64,000 nt of DNA from Halocatena pleomorpha (GCF_003862495.1 NZ_RRCH01000029.1:93153-157152); one strand, 5' to 3'. Positions 36,594 to 46,604 are shown, counted from the first letter of the stretch. The notes: generated by a model not told the origin, from the sequence alone. Program-made: numbers and translations.

Positions 36594-37043
36594 ATGACCT
36601 CCGTTACGCTCATCGGGACGCGACTCGCAGAGGAGGGAACCGAGTTCGTCTATCAGGGTGAGTCTCCCGATTGTGAGGGCTGTCCATACCGCGACCAGTG
36701 TCTTAACCTCACGGAGGGTGTTCGATACCAGGTCACGAACGTGCGGAAATCAGGGACGCTTGAGTGTGCTGTCCACGACACCGGTGTCACTGCTGTTGAT
36801 GTCGAACCGACGTCTGTCCGTGCAGCGGTCCCCTCAACAGGCGCGTACGCCGGATCCACAGCCCGACTCGAAGGGCCGTGTCCCCACACCGACTGTCCGA
36901 GCCATCCCTACTGTGAACCCGTGGGAGCGGAGTTCGACACGTCGTACACCATCCGAGAGGTGATCGGTGACCCGCCACACGATTTCTGTATGCTCGATCG
37001 GGATCTCACGCTTGCGGAACTCGAACCCAACGAATCAGAGTGA
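36594..37043 (+). CDS. UPF0179 family Cys-rich protein
   Basis: A 149-residue archaeal protein of unknown function with a regular set of cysteines: CEGCPYRDQCL (about residues 27-37) and CPHTDCPSHPYC (about 100-111), plus ECAVH and DFCML. The CPYRDxC and CPHxxC segments are typical of the family and should bind one or two metal ions or an iron-sulfur cluster. A TATA-like AAGCTTAA about 27-30 bp before the ATG suggests a leaderless transcript. The convergent hydrolase gene ends 2 bp beyond its stop. Confidence 0.88.
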   Translation: MTSVTLIGTRLAEEGTEFVYQGESPDCEGCPYRDQCLNLTEGVRYQVTNVRKSGTLECAVHDTGVTAVDVEPTSVRAAVPSTGAYAGSTARLEGPCPHTDCPSHPYCEPVGAEFDTSYTIREVIGDPPHDFCMLDRDLTLAELEPNESE

Positions 37044-37044
37044 A

Positions 37045-37827
37045 CTACAAGGTGCCGCTCCGATCAGCCGCGTATCCGAGCTGTCGTTCATATCCTTGTG
37101 ACGACATGAGGACTGGATAAAACGGCTCCTCAGCGCGTATTTCCGTCTCATCGCTGGTGGCATAGGGAGCACCAGCATCGACGCGTTCGAAGTTATCTAC
37201 ATGAACCGCGTACGACGATTCAGGATCTTTCGGGATCTGACGCTGTAACTGGTAGACGGGAACCGTACTTGTCTCGGTTTCGACCGGTCCGGAAAGCACG
37301 CCAGTCGCGCCGAGGAACTCCCGTATGAGTTCGATGGCGTTCTCTGTGGCCTGTTTTGAACCTTGCATTCCACACTCGACTTCCACGACATCGACGTAGC
37401 CGACGAGTGTGTTCTTGACGAATCCCCCCGTTTCGACGAGTACGTCGATCGATAAATGCGGACAGATCGTTTCTGCGAGCGGTCCGGTCTCATCGACGAT
37501 AGCGAACGGGTGGCTGTACGATTGAGTCGAGTGTAACGACAGCGTCGTACAGCCGCGGATCTCTTTCAACAGTTCGTGAGCCAGTCGTGTCTCGTAGGCG
37601 TCAGCATCCGGATCGCCCGGAAAGACGCGGTTCAGATCGGTTTCTGTGTAACGCACATTGTGATCGAGTGCTCGCTCGTTTGCAATGATGAATTTTACTG
37701 GTCGGTCAATAGACAGATCAGCGTCGAGTAGCGTTTCGATCGCATGCGCGCCACACGGTTCATCACCATGTATCGATCCAACAACCGCGAAATTCGGTTC
37801 GCCTTCGCCCAACTGTTCAACGCGCAT
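37045..37827 (-). CDS. Succinylglutamate desuccinylase/aspartoacylase-family hydrolase
   Basis: A 260-residue zinc-dependent amidohydrolase-like protein. The N-terminus has the metal-binding GSIHGDEPCG (His and Glu at about residues 20 and 23), the conserved DLNRVFPG and a later SLHST supplying the third ligand. The family cleaves acyl groups from acylated amino acids or related substrates; which one is unknown here. The start MRVEQLGEGEP at 37827 was preferred over the ATG ten codons upstream. It converges on UPF0179. Confidence 0.82.
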   Translation of the reverse strand: MRVEQLGEGEPNFAVVGSIHGDEPCGAHAIETLLDADLSIDRPVKFIIANERALDHNVRYTETDLNRVFPGDPDADAYETRLAHELLKEIRGCTTLSLHSTQSYSHPFAIVDETGPLAETICPHLSIDVLVETGGFVKNTLVGYVDVVEVECGMQGSKQATENAIELIREFLGATGVLSGPVETETSTVPVYQLQRQIPKDPESSYAVHVDNFERVDAGAPYATSDETEIRAEEPFYPVLMSSQGYERQLGYAADRSGTL

Positions 37828-37953
37828 GTGTTGGAATACCACGGACCCCGTAATCAATTATGCGGTTTGTTGTCGTCATACGCATACCTTATCAATGTAT
37901 CACTCTCTGGCACTTTTCGCCTCAAACTGTCAGGAGATTTGTCGTAGTTGTTT

Positions 37954-38436
37954 TTACGTTATCGATGACGCATATTCGAAATCGATCGGGCGCGCGTCGG
38001 GACGTGTTTCGTCCAGCGTGATCTGCCAGTCGTGTAACGCGTCGGGATCGTTGCGGGCGTTTGTGAGCGTCGTTCGCACGTCAAGCACGTCGACGCCGTA
38101 GTAGTCCCGAGGAACGCCGTGAAAGTATTGCAATGCAGTTTCAAAAAGACTCCGCATCCCCTCGTCGTTTTCGAAATCGAAATGCTTGTACGCACCTGCT
38201 GCGACCTGAACCATGCCGTGAGCGAAGGCGCTTTCGGTGGTCCCCCGACCGTAGTTATACCATTCTGCTTCGAAACAGTCGTGTGATTCGTGGAACGCAC
38301 GGGCGTTGTACAGTCGGACGCCGTGAACTACTGCCTGCCGGAGCGTGCCGTGTTCCCAACAGTTTCGGTCAGGACACCAGCCGGTCGGGGTTCCGGCGTC
38401 GGGCGGTGGTGCGTCGGCCTGCGTGTGGTCGGTCAT
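37954..38436 (-). CDS. DUF309 family protein
   Basis: A 160-residue protein, mostly helical after a disordered N-terminus. The characteristic core [22 protein letters not shown]...[15 protein letters not shown] is the DUF309 signature with conserved His and Glu residues that may bind a metal. Function is unknown. It begins 13 bp after the nikR stop on the same strand, so the two are likely co-transcribed, which could hint at a metal-related role (inference only). Confidence 0.85.
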   Translation of the reverse strand: MTDHTQADAPPPDAGTPTGWCPDRNCWEHGTLRQAVVHGVRLYNARAFHESHDCFEAEWYNYGRGTTESAFAHGMVQVAAGAYKHFDFENDEGMRSLFETALQYFHGVPRDYYGVDVLDVRTTLTNARNDPDALHDWQITLDETRPDARPIDFEYASSIT

Positions 38437-38449
38437 CGGTACAGTACCG

Positions 38450-38878
38450 TCACTCGGTCGTTAGTGCCTGTTCGAATCCATCCACTGGAATAACGGAGTA
38501 ATCAATCGAGAGCGTGTCCTGTGTCGCACGAATCTTCCCTACAAACGTCGAAATCTCTTCGAGCGAGCCTTCGACGACGAACAACTCCATGCAGTACCGA
38601 TCACCGACGTGGTTGTGGACGTTCGAGGAAACGAGAAGTTCGTGCTCGTGGCGGAGCTGCATCATCCGCTGTTCGACATCTGATGTTTCATAATTAAAGA
38701 GAACGGTCACGACGCCGAGGAGATCTCGGTCTTCGAGGCGCTTGTCCTCGAATTCGCTGAGCAGGTTTCGGGACGCTTCGCGGACGACCTCGCTTCGTCC
38801 TGTGTAGCCGTGTTCGTCCGCGAACGTATCAAGCCGTTCGAGGAGTGCATCCGGCATAGAGACGCTAACAACGGTCAT
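38450..38878 (-). CDS. nikR: Nickel-responsive regulator NikR
   Basis: A 142-residue ribbon-helix-helix repressor with a C-terminal ACT-like metal domain. The N-terminal beta strand and helix-turn-helix ([17 protein letters not shown]...[14 protein letters not shown]) are followed by the nickel site His 77 (also His 79), His 88, His 90 and Cys 96, matching the H-H-H-C pattern of E. coli NikR shifted by one. NikR represses nickel uptake when Ni is plentiful. The region before its ATG has a palindrome (38900-38918). No nickel transporter is seen nearby. Confidence 0.92.
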   Translation of the reverse strand: MTVVSVSMPDALLERLDTFADEHGYTGRSEVVREASRNLLSEFEDKRLEDRDLLGVVTVLFNYETSDVEQRMMQLRHEHELLVSSNVHNHVGDRYCMELFVVEGSLEEISTFVGKIRATQDTLSIDYSVIPVDGFEQALTTE

Positions 38879-38899
38879 GTGTTAACCTATAGCCGTTCG

Positions 38900-38918
38900 G
38901 ATATTAGAAGTTAATATC
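38900..38918. promoter_or_regulatory. Candidate NikR operator (palindrome at nikR promoter)
   Basis: GATATTA-GAAGT-TAATATC is a perfect 7-bp inverted repeat with a 5-bp spacer located 22-40 bp upstream of the nikR ATG, covering the position of the TATA box expected for a leaderless transcript. A repressor bound here would block TBP, so autoregulation is likely. It does not match the longer E. coli NikR site. Confidence 0.5.
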
Positions 38919-38979
38919 TTCCGCTCGGGGGGGATCGGTTCGCAACGCTTTAACCCCCTGAGAAACGACGTGTATCCGT

Positions 38980-39063
38980 GCGAGGGTAGCCAAGTCAGGA
39001 AACGGCGGCGGACTCAAGATCCGCTCCTGTAGAGGTCCGCAGGTTCAAATCCTGCCCCTCGCA
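38980..39063 (+). tRNA. tRNA-Leu (anticodon CAA)
   Basis: An 84-nt cloverleaf: acceptor stem GCGAGGG/CCCTCGC with discriminator A, D-arm with GCCAAG and GGAAACGGC, anticodon stem GCGGA/TCCGC around loop CTCAAGA (anticodon CAA, so UUG codons), a long variable arm (TCCTGTAGAGGTCC) as expected of class II tRNA, and T-arm GCAGG-TTCAAAT-CCTGC. The 3' CCA is not encoded. No intron is seen. A TTTAA element about 30 bp upstream may be its promoter. Confidence 0.97.
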
Positions 39064-39173
39064 CTCGCATTCACCTACCCATTGCGAGTGCGTGCAAGAT
39101 CACCTACACGGGGTTCGATCTTGCCCTCGCTCCATTCACAACACTTCTGAGCGGTTGGTCCGTCCGTCAGTGT

Positions 39174-40007
39174 ATGTCACCGGAGCTCGTAGCTGTTCGG
39201 AGATACCCCATCAAATCGTTAGACCCGGAATCCTGTGAGCGTGCCCGTCTCGTCGAAGGAGGCCGAATCGAGTTAGATCGTGAGTACGCCATCGTTGATC
39301 GACCAGCGACTGCGCCCCATCCCGATCACGATGTGAGTGGTTCCGGCGGCTACCTGAACGGAAAACGAACCGATGCCGTCCACCGGATCAGATCGTCGTT
39401 CGATCCCGATACGAACACGGTTACGCTCTGGACGACCGGCTCGAACAGACGAGAGCAGTTCGACATGGGCGACCGGACGGCACTGAACGCGTGGTTGAGT
39501 GAGTATTTCAGGCAGGCGGTGAGCGTTCGGCGCACGGACGCTGGTGGGTATCCGGACGATCGAGTGGCGTCTGGTCCGACGGTGATTAGCACCGCGACCC
39601 TCCGGACGGTCGCGTCATGGTTTCCAGACATCGATGTCGAGGAGATGCGACGCCGGTTCCGGGCCAACCTCGAAATCGGTGGCGTGCCGGCGTTTTGGGA
39701 GGATCGACTGTACGCCGACCACGGAGAGTATGTCGCCTTCCGGATCGGAGACGTTCGGTTTCAGGGTATCAATCCCTGTCAGCGGTGTGTCGTTCCGACT
39801 CGTGATCCCGATACGGGCGAGCGAACCCCGGAGTTCCGAACGACGTTCGTCGACCGTCGTCAGCAAACGCTGCCGGCGTGGGTCTCTCGTGATCGGTTCG
39901 ATCACTACTACCGGCTTATGGTCAACACCCGTGTTCCGGACGATGAGCGGTACGGGCACATCGCCGTCGGTGATCCCATCGAGATCCTTAGAACGCGCGC
40001 GGCCTGA
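39174..40007 (+). CDS. MOSC domain protein
   Basis: A 277-residue protein with an N-terminal MOSC beta-barrel (YPIKSLDPESCERARLVEGG...LDREYAIVD) and a C-terminal MOSC domain containing the conserved Cys in INPCQRCVVPTRDPDTGE (about residues 199-216), the same motif that carries molybdenum cofactor in mARC-type reductases and MOCS-linked proteins. It may bind a molybdenum or sulfur carrier and act as a reductase or sulfur-transfer factor. The neighbours are unrelated, so the partner is not known. Confidence 0.85.
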   Translation: MSPELVAVRRYPIKSLDPESCERARLVEGGRIELDREYAIVDRPATAPHPDHDVSGSGGYLNGKRTDAVHRIRSSFDPDTNTVTLWTTGSNRREQFDMGDRTALNAWLSEYFRQAVSVRRTDAGGYPDDRVASGPTVISTATLRTVASWFPDIDVEEMRRRFRANLEIGGVPAFWEDRLYADHGEYVAFRIGDVRFQGINPCQRCVVPTRDPDTGERTPEFRTTFVDRRQQTLPAWVSRDRFDHYYRLMVNTRVPDDERYGHIAVGDPIEILRTRAA

Positions 40008-40057
40008 TGGATTTCTGACCAACGAAGCTTTGTCCGATCAGGCCGACAGGAGTTCCC

Positions 40058-40849
40058 ATGGTTGATGCCGAGCGACGGGTCACGGTTGCACGACGGGCAG
40101 CAAACGCGGGGGCGAACGTGGCGATGGAGTCGTTTCGCACTGATATCGCCGTTGAGACGAAAGCCCACGAGACGGATCCCGTCACCCGAGCCGACCGCGA
40201 CACGCAAGACCGGGTCGCGTCAGTGCTTGAGGACGCGTATCCGGACGAGATGGTCGTGGGAGAGGAGACGGGCACGCGTGATACCGTTCCCGATCGCGGT
40301 GTGGCGTGGGTGGTCGATCCGATCGATGGGACGAGCAACTACATTCGGGGCGTGCGGACGTGGGCGACGAGTGTGGCGTGTGTCGTGGACGGCGAGTGTG
40401 TCGCCGCGGCGAACGTGTTTCCTGCGCTTGCTGACACCTACGTCGCCGGTCCGGACGGTCTCACCCGAAACGACACACCAGTCACGGTGAGTACGGAAAC
40501 TGATCCGAACGCGGGGGTCGTCTCACCGACGTTGTGGGGGGGCGCTAGCCCACGTGAGGAGTTCATTGCGGCTGTCGAGAAAGCCGTCGAGACGTTCGGT
40601 GATCTCCGTCGGTCGGGCTGTACGCAGGGTGCGCTCTCACGGGTCGCCAGCGGCGGACTCGACGTGGCCATCTCGACTGTCGACCACCACCCCTGGGACA
40701 CGATCGCAGGCGCGTTCATGGTTGAACGAGCTGGGGGAACGGTCACCGATATCGACGGCAACCAGTGGCGATACGACGCACCGGGGCTGGTCGCCACTAA
40801 CGGTAAACTCCACGAGGCAGCGCTTGACGTTGTGCAGTCGGTCGAGTAG
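40058..40849 (+). CDS. Inositol monophosphatase family phosphatase
   Basis: A 263-residue Mg-dependent phosphatase of the inositol monophosphatase/fructose-1,6-bisphosphatase superfamily. Metal-binding motifs: VGEETGTRD (Glu), WVVDPIDGTSNYIRG (Asp-Pro-Ile-Asp-Gly-Thr, about residues 86-95) and DHHPWDTIAG (Asp near 212). In archaea these enzymes often act on both inositol-1-phosphate and fructose-1,6-bisphosphate; the substrate is not settled. It starts 50 bp after the MOSC gene on the same strand. Confidence 0.9.
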   Translation: MVDAERRVTVARRAANAGANVAMESFRTDIAVETKAHETDPVTRADRDTQDRVASVLEDAYPDEMVVGEETGTRDTVPDRGVAWVVDPIDGTSNYIRGVRTWATSVACVVDGECVAAANVFPALADTYVAGPDGLTRNDTPVTVSTETDPNAGVVSPTLWGGASPREEFIAAVEKAVETFGDLRRSGCTQGALSRVASGGLDVAISTVDHHPWDTIAGAFMVERAGGTVTDIDGNQWRYDAPGLVATNGKLHEAALDVVQSVE

Positions 40850-40916
40850 TCGAGCGTCGACTTTTCGACATAAGGATCGGAAGTGTAAACACGGACGGAA
40901 CCGGAGCCTGCGGTAG

Positions 40917-42092
<1,176 letters not shown>

Positions 42093-42093
42093 C

Positions 42094-43794
42094 TCACGGA
42101 TACGGATGGTGTTCGCGCCGGAGTCGTGGCTCGAAGCCGAGTTCGGCCGGAACCGTCCGCGCCCGCTCGCCAAAGTACGGCTCACCGACGAACAGCGGTT
42201 GTGCCTGAGGAACGAGCACACGGACAGCTTCGAAACCGAGCGCATCCACGTCTGGAGTTGTCAGCCGAGCGGCGTAGGCGTTGAGTCCTGCGTCACTGAG
42301 CCGATCGAGGAGCGTATTGAGCGCGTCTTGTCCGGGAGAAACAGCTGCCGCGACGCTCGCCGCCGGAATCGTCTGTTCGGGAGCGGTGAACTCCTCAGTC
42401 GCAGGGGGACGTGACGCGAAATGCCCGATCCGTCCGCCAGCGTTCTGTGCGTCCGCCTTCCCCATCCGACGGAGTTCCGTCCAATTTTGGAGCGCTTCGG
42501 TACACGCCGACCGAGCGGCAGCGACTGGATCGAGATCGGCCGCTAGGCCCAGAGCGAACGCTGGCCACTCCTCGTCTCGGTGGACGGCCACGCCGACAAC
42601 AGGAACGTCAATGTCTTGGGTTAACAGCGAGGCAGTTACCGACAGCCCCTCCGCTTTCGCTCGGGCCACGAGCGTCTCGTATTCCTCGTCGTCGATCGCC
42701 AGTTCGAGGGGTTCATACGTCGAGTACCACGCCAACAGCGCACCGTCCCGTTCGATGATCTCTGTCAGTCCAGCGATCAGTGCCGCTGCCCCTGAACTGC
42801 CGAGTCCGAGTCCCGTCGTAATGGTCGGTCCCGGTCCATCGAAGGGAAACAGCACGCGAGCACCAGGAAGCGACACCGTCTCACCGGTGTGTAGATCTTC
42901 GCCCGGCACCCACGCCGTCGGCGCAGCGTCGTCGGGATCGTCAGGACGAACGAACGCCGACGGTAAGATCGGTATTGAAAGATCACTCGCGCGTGCGGTT
43001 GGGAGGTCGTCGGTATCGTACACGCCAGCACAGTAGCGTTCGAGTCCCTCACCGAGTGCTTTCATAAACGCCTCGTCCCATCCCAGCGCGACGCCGGCAG
43101 CCTGCTGGCTCGCCTGAACGTCGCTGAACCCGGTGGTGTTAGCGAGTCGGGCGAGGTAGTACGGCACTGGGAACGACTCGACTTCACCCACCTCGTGGAT
43201 CAATCCGATCCGGTCGTCGACCGCTCGCTCAGCCCGTTCGAGTGCCGCCTGTATCGATCGCTCCTCATACTCGCTTGAAAGCGTCCACTCCCGGCGTCCT
43301 GTACATGAACACCCCGGAACGGGGTGGATCCGGCGTTGTGCATGGGGTATCTCGACCACGCTCCCGAACAGCGACGACGACCCGGACACCGCCCTGACAG
43401 CTTCTCGTCCGGCCAGAGCACCACCAAAGCGGGCCGTCTCCGGATCAATATCGGACGTTTCAGTCTCCGAGTCGTCGAGTCCGGATCGAACGCGGGTTCG
43501 AAGACAGTCGAAACACGCGGTGGACGCCCCGTAACCTGATACGGCGACATCGACCGAATGATGGGCATAGCCTCCGATGCCACCGAGTTCGACAGCGATC
43601 CACGGTGTTCCGTCCGACCGCGCGGTCTCGTTTGCGGTTGAGAACACGTCCGATCCGACTGTGCCAACAACGACAGCGAGATCGTCATCAAGCGACTCGA
43701 CGGTGGATCGAACGGATGTATCGTGATCGATGTCGGAAACCGCCGCTTCGATGGCGTCGACTGCAGGACCGGAACCGACAACAGTGACAGACAT
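42094..43794 (-). CDS. YcaO-domain protein fused to an N-terminal E1-like (cyclodehydratase partner) domain
   Basis: A 566-residue protein. The N-terminal about 190 residues resemble the cyclodehydratase partner (E1/ThiF-like) domain of thiazole/oxazole-modified peptide systems, with the Cys pair ACFDC and a CSC motif for a possible zinc site. The C-terminal YcaO domain (about 195-566) has GEGLERYCAGVYD, a GLGLGSSGAAALIAGLTEIIERDG segment (nucleotide binding) and a C-terminal HPYP, similar to the proline-rich end important for heterocyclisation. YcaO enzymes activate peptide amides with ATP to form azolines, thioamides or amidines. The substrate is unknown; no precursor peptide is next to it. 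Confidence 0.85.
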   Translation of the reverse strand: MSVTVVGSGPAVDAIEAAVSDIDHDTSVRSTVESLDDDLAVVVGTVGSDVFSTANETARSDGTPWIAVELGGIGGYAHHSVDVAVSGYGASTACFDCLRTRVRSGLDDSETETSDIDPETARFGGALAGREAVRAVSGSSSLFGSVVEIPHAQRRIHPVPGCSCTGRREWTLSSEYEERSIQAALERAERAVDDRIGLIHEVGEVESFPVPYYLARLANTTGFSDVQASQQAAGVALGWDEAFMKALGEGLERYCAGVYDTDDLPTARASDLSIPILPSAFVRPDDPDDAAPTAWVPGEDLHTGETVSLPGARVLFPFDGPGPTITTGLGLGSSGAAALIAGLTEIIERDGALLAWYSTYEPLELAIDDEEYETLVARAKAEGLSVTASLLTQDIDVPVVGVAVHRDEEWPAFALGLAADLDPVAAARSACTEALQNWTELRRMGKADAQNAGGRIGHFASRPPATEEFTAPEQTIPAASVAAAVSPGQDALNTLLDRLSDAGLNAYAARLTTPDVDALGFEAVRVLVPQAQPLFVGEPYFGERARTVPAELGFEPRLRREHHPYP

Positions 43795-43958
43795 GCCTCA
43801 CTGAACGAACTGATACGAAAAAGGAACACGGATTTGCTCGTGATCGTCTGGGTAGCCCGATAGCTACTGGCACTAGAATCGAGAATCCCCGGACCCTAGA
43901 AAGATCCGAATCGGTCCGAGGACGACGTTGTCGCGGGCTGATCCGGTGTCTCGGCCGT

Positions 43959-44771
43959 TTAGGATGCCATCAAGCTCTGGGCGACGTTGGCGAGGTCGTC
44001 AGAGTTGGTGCTCTGGAGTCGGTCGTCACCGAGAATGAGACGCAGGCGTGGGCGACCCACATCGATCGGCACTTTTTCGGTGTCAACAAGGCCCATCTCT
44101 TCGAGACGGGTTTTGGTTCGAGAGAACGTCGCCTTGCTCGCAATACCGACATCTTCACCCCACTTGCTGATGTCGTACAGCAACTCCTCGTTTTTCGCCG
44201 CGACGAGCAGGCTGATGGTAACCTCGTCTAATCCTTCGCCGTTACCGCGTGCGGTTTCGAGCGAGGTAAGGACGCCGTCGAAGTCCTCGGCCACGTCGGC
44301 ACCGATCTCTTCGGAGAGCGTCGACCGAACGCGGGAGATCGGCGGTGTCCGGAGTTTGAACTGCTCTGCCGCGTCCCACTCGTTTTCGTACTGGTCGCGT
44401 GTGGCTGACACGAACTCCGTATCGTCGGTCACGAGTCCGGCGACCTTCCCACCGGCGGAGACGACAGCCGTCACGGCGTCGTCGGAAACGATGAGCGTGT
44501 TCGTCGGTTCATCGAACGTTCGAAGCGCGAGCCGGTCCGCTTCGATGAGATCAGCGGCAGTGCTTCCGACGATGAAGTCGTCGAGAACGTCCTTCAAAAC
44601 GCGCTCGCCGGCGAGGAGGCGAACCGAAACATCCTCTGCTTGCTCGATCGCAGGGATCGACACTTCCAGAATCTCACGCGATGGGTTAATTAAATACAGT
44701 TCACCAGTGGCGTCCCCAAGGACGGATTCAAGGAGACCTTCGACACCCGATTCTAGTATGTTCGAACGCAT
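43959..44771 (-). CDS. tbsP: Transcriptional regulator TbsP
   Basis: A 270-residue haloarchaeal regulator (DUF5821). The sensor-like N-terminal part (LLESVLGDATGELYLINPS, VRLLAGERVLKDVLDDFIVGSTAADL) is followed by a C-terminal winged helix with the strongly conserved EVTISLLVAAKNEELLYDISKWGEDVGIASKATFSRTKTRLEEMGLV region. It acts alongside TrmB in central carbon and transporter control in haloarchaea. A TTAAATA-type box 26-32 bp before the ATG (44797-44806) suggests a leaderless transcript. The gene lies between the YcaO and CHAT genes on the same strand. Confidence 0.92.
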   Translation of the reverse strand: MRSNILESGVEGLLESVLGDATGELYLINPSREILEVSIPAIEQAEDVSVRLLAGERVLKDVLDDFIVGSTAADLIEADRLALRTFDEPTNTLIVSDDAVTAVVSAGGKVAGLVTDDTEFVSATRDQYENEWDAAEQFKLRTPPISRVRSTLSEEIGADVAEDFDGVLTSLETARGNGEGLDEVTISLLVAAKNEELLYDISKWGEDVGIASKATFSRTKTRLEEMGLVDTEKVPIDVGRPRLRLILGDDRLQSTNSDDLANVAQSLMAS

Positions 44772-44859
44772 CGGTATTGAATATTTATACCCCCATACTA
44801 TTTAATATCTGCGTTATTCAAAAACCGAAGACGATCAACATGCTGAAACTATTATTCAA

Positions 44860-46500
44860 CTACTGACAAAAATCATGAGCGAGGTCCTCGGCCCAGCTGA
44901 GTTCACCGTCGTGGATCACCGGGCAAGACAGCGATTCGAGAACGCGCGGGATGTCCTTTGGAGCGAGTTCGGTTGTCGCTTGCGAACCGGTGAGCCGCGG
45001 CCAGAGTTCGAAGGGTGCGTAATAACACGCTCCGGGATGACGGTTCGGGGAGACTGTGTAGTTGAGCGTGTAGTTCCGCCCGTTTTTGTTTAGGCGGGCA
45101 ACGGCGACTTTCTCGTCGGTGAGTGCGTACGTTCCGTCACCGACGACGGCGTAATCCGTGCTCATCGCGATCCGTCTGCGGGCGAGTTGCGTCGCCCGTT
45201 CGATGCCGAAGCCGGTGATAAACAGCCGAGCGAACGTCGTTCCGACACGGATTGCCGGTTCGTTGAGCACCTCTCGGAGCGTAACGGCTCCAGCGACGCT
45301 GCCACGCTCGACGAGCGCTTTCCCCTGATAATAGGAGCCACAGGCGTTGAGGAAGAACGTTCGGGCACCGACTGACGACAGACTCTTGATGTCGAGTTCG
45401 CCGTCTTGACACTTTAGCCCGCCGACTTCGCAGTGTCCGATGAAGTGGACGAAATCCGATTCGGCTTCGAAGATCTGTGCCAACTCATCAACAGTCACCG
45501 AACGGCGCATGGTCGTCATCTGATCGGTATCGTCGTAGACCTCAGCGACTTCCTCATATTCTCCGTCCATCATGCTGTCGTTGAGGACGACCGTAACGTC
45601 GAGGGGCGTTTCGGGTGGGGACCTCCCTAGCCGGTTACGGTACGCCTGGATTGACGGCGTGTACGCGTCGGCCGGAACGTCGTCAGCGAGCCACGCGTGC
45701 AGATCCGCCGGTTGGAGTTTGGGTGCAACGATGTCGACCGAGGCAACGGGTCCCCGGTAGAAATCATCGAGTGCCCGCTGTAGTAGTCCGCTCTGATCCA
45801 TGTTTTCGGAATCCGGCGGGTAGATGAGACTGAGATCGTCGAGCAGAAACGGCAGACACGAGATCATCTCGGGACGGGGGGTGACGTACGTAGAAAGGTG
45901 CCACGTCGGGAGGTTAGACATGATCGTTCCCTGCTTCACGCCGAGATACGCTGCGAGACGCTCCGCTGGTGTTGCGGTCCGTAACACTTCCGGATCGAGA
46001 CCGATCTCGTCGAGAGCGGCCTGCTCGTACGGCGGTTCCTCGTCCGCTACGTCCCGAACGAGACAATCAAGGAAAAATACCCGTCGGAGCAGCGCGGCCA
46101 CCTCGTATTTGAAATCCGGTAAGGATCCAAACGAACGGTGAACACCTGGGGCGCGAATGCGGGGCGTTTCCGAACCGATCCGGACGGAGGCACCCAGATA
46201 GTAGGCGAGCGGCGCGACCACGAACAGCTCATCGTAGCTCGCGGGAACGTCGATGACGATCTCCGTTTGTGGGACCATCCGGCGCACGCGCGGTGGCACG
46301 TACGTTTCGGCCCCAACCTCGACGAGCGGCGGATGCGTCCGGTAGTCCGGGTGTGAACGCTCCGGACCAGTCGTCGACAGACCGGCAGAGAGGACCGAGA
46401 TAGCCGTCGCAACACCCTCCGGTGATCTGGGGATCGTAAACGTGGCAGGACCTAGTGGCTGATTGACCGATTGGCTCCCTCCGGCAACGCCCCGACTCAT
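44860..46500 (-). CDS. CHAT-type caspase-like protein
   Basis: A 546-residue cytosolic protein of a haloarchaeal family. The C-terminal part carries a CHAT/caspase-like fold: FIGHCEVGGLKCQDG with His 356 and, 31 residues on, FFLNACGSYYQG with Cys 387, placed as the catalytic His/Cys dyad of the caspase-HetF superfamily. The N-terminal about 320 residues have no clear domain but are conserved-looking (alternating hydrophobic and acidic segments). The enzyme may be a peptidase; whether it forms part of a defence or death system is not shown by the neighbours. A palindrome covers its start codon and a TATA-like CAAATA lies 27-32 bp upstream. Confidence 0.8.
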   Translation of the reverse strand: MSRGVAGGSQSVNQPLGPATFTIPRSPEGVATAISVLSAGLSTTGPERSHPDYRTHPPLVEVGAETYVPPRVRRMVPQTEIVIDVPASYDELFVVAPLAYYLGASVRIGSETPRIRAPGVHRSFGSLPDFKYEVAALLRRVFFLDCLVRDVADEEPPYEQAALDEIGLDPEVLRTATPAERLAAYLGVKQGTIMSNLPTWHLSTYVTPRPEMISCLPFLLDDLSLIYPPDSENMDQSGLLQRALDDFYRGPVASVDIVAPKLQPADLHAWLADDVPADAYTPSIQAYRNRLGRSPPETPLDVTVVLNDSMMDGEYEEVAEVYDDTDQMTTMRRSVTVDELAQIFEAESDFVHFIGHCEVGGLKCQDGELDIKSLSSVGARTFFLNACGSYYQGKALVERGSVAGAVTLREVLNEPAIRVGTTFARLFITGFGIERATQLARRRIAMSTDYAVVGDGTYALTDEKVAVARLNKNGRNYTLNYTVSPNRHPGACYYAPFELWPRLTGSQATTELAPKDIPRVLESLSCPVIHDGELSWAEDLAHDFCQ

Positions 46501-46515
46501 ACCAGTAACTGGTAT
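46499..46515. promoter_or_regulatory. 17-bp palindrome overlapping the CHAT gene start
   Basis: ATACCAGT-A-ACTGGTAT is a perfect palindrome (8-bp arms around one central base) that includes the first bases of the ATG at 46500 and reaches 15 bp upstream. With a TATA-like box at 46527-46532, a dimeric regulator bound here would sit between TATA and start. This is the clearest operator candidate in the window. Confidence 0.6.
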
Positions 46516-46563
46516 TGTTAGAGCAACAAATAGGTACCGGATCCGGAATTCTGGACACCCACT

Positions 46564-46604
46564 TTTTTGCGTGAGGGTGGTCTTTGGCTACCCTCACGCA
46601 AAAA
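46564..46604. repeat. Perfect 15-bp inverted repeat between CHAT and glyA genes
   Basis: Arms of 15 bases (46564-46578, TTTTTGCGTGAGGGT; 46590-46604 is its exact complement) surround an 11-nt loop. It lies between two divergent promoters, so it is unlikely to be a terminator; it may be a regulator site, a small mobile element remnant, or the hairpin of a short RNA. I see nothing else in this 289-bp gap besides the TATA-like boxes. Confidence 0.55.
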
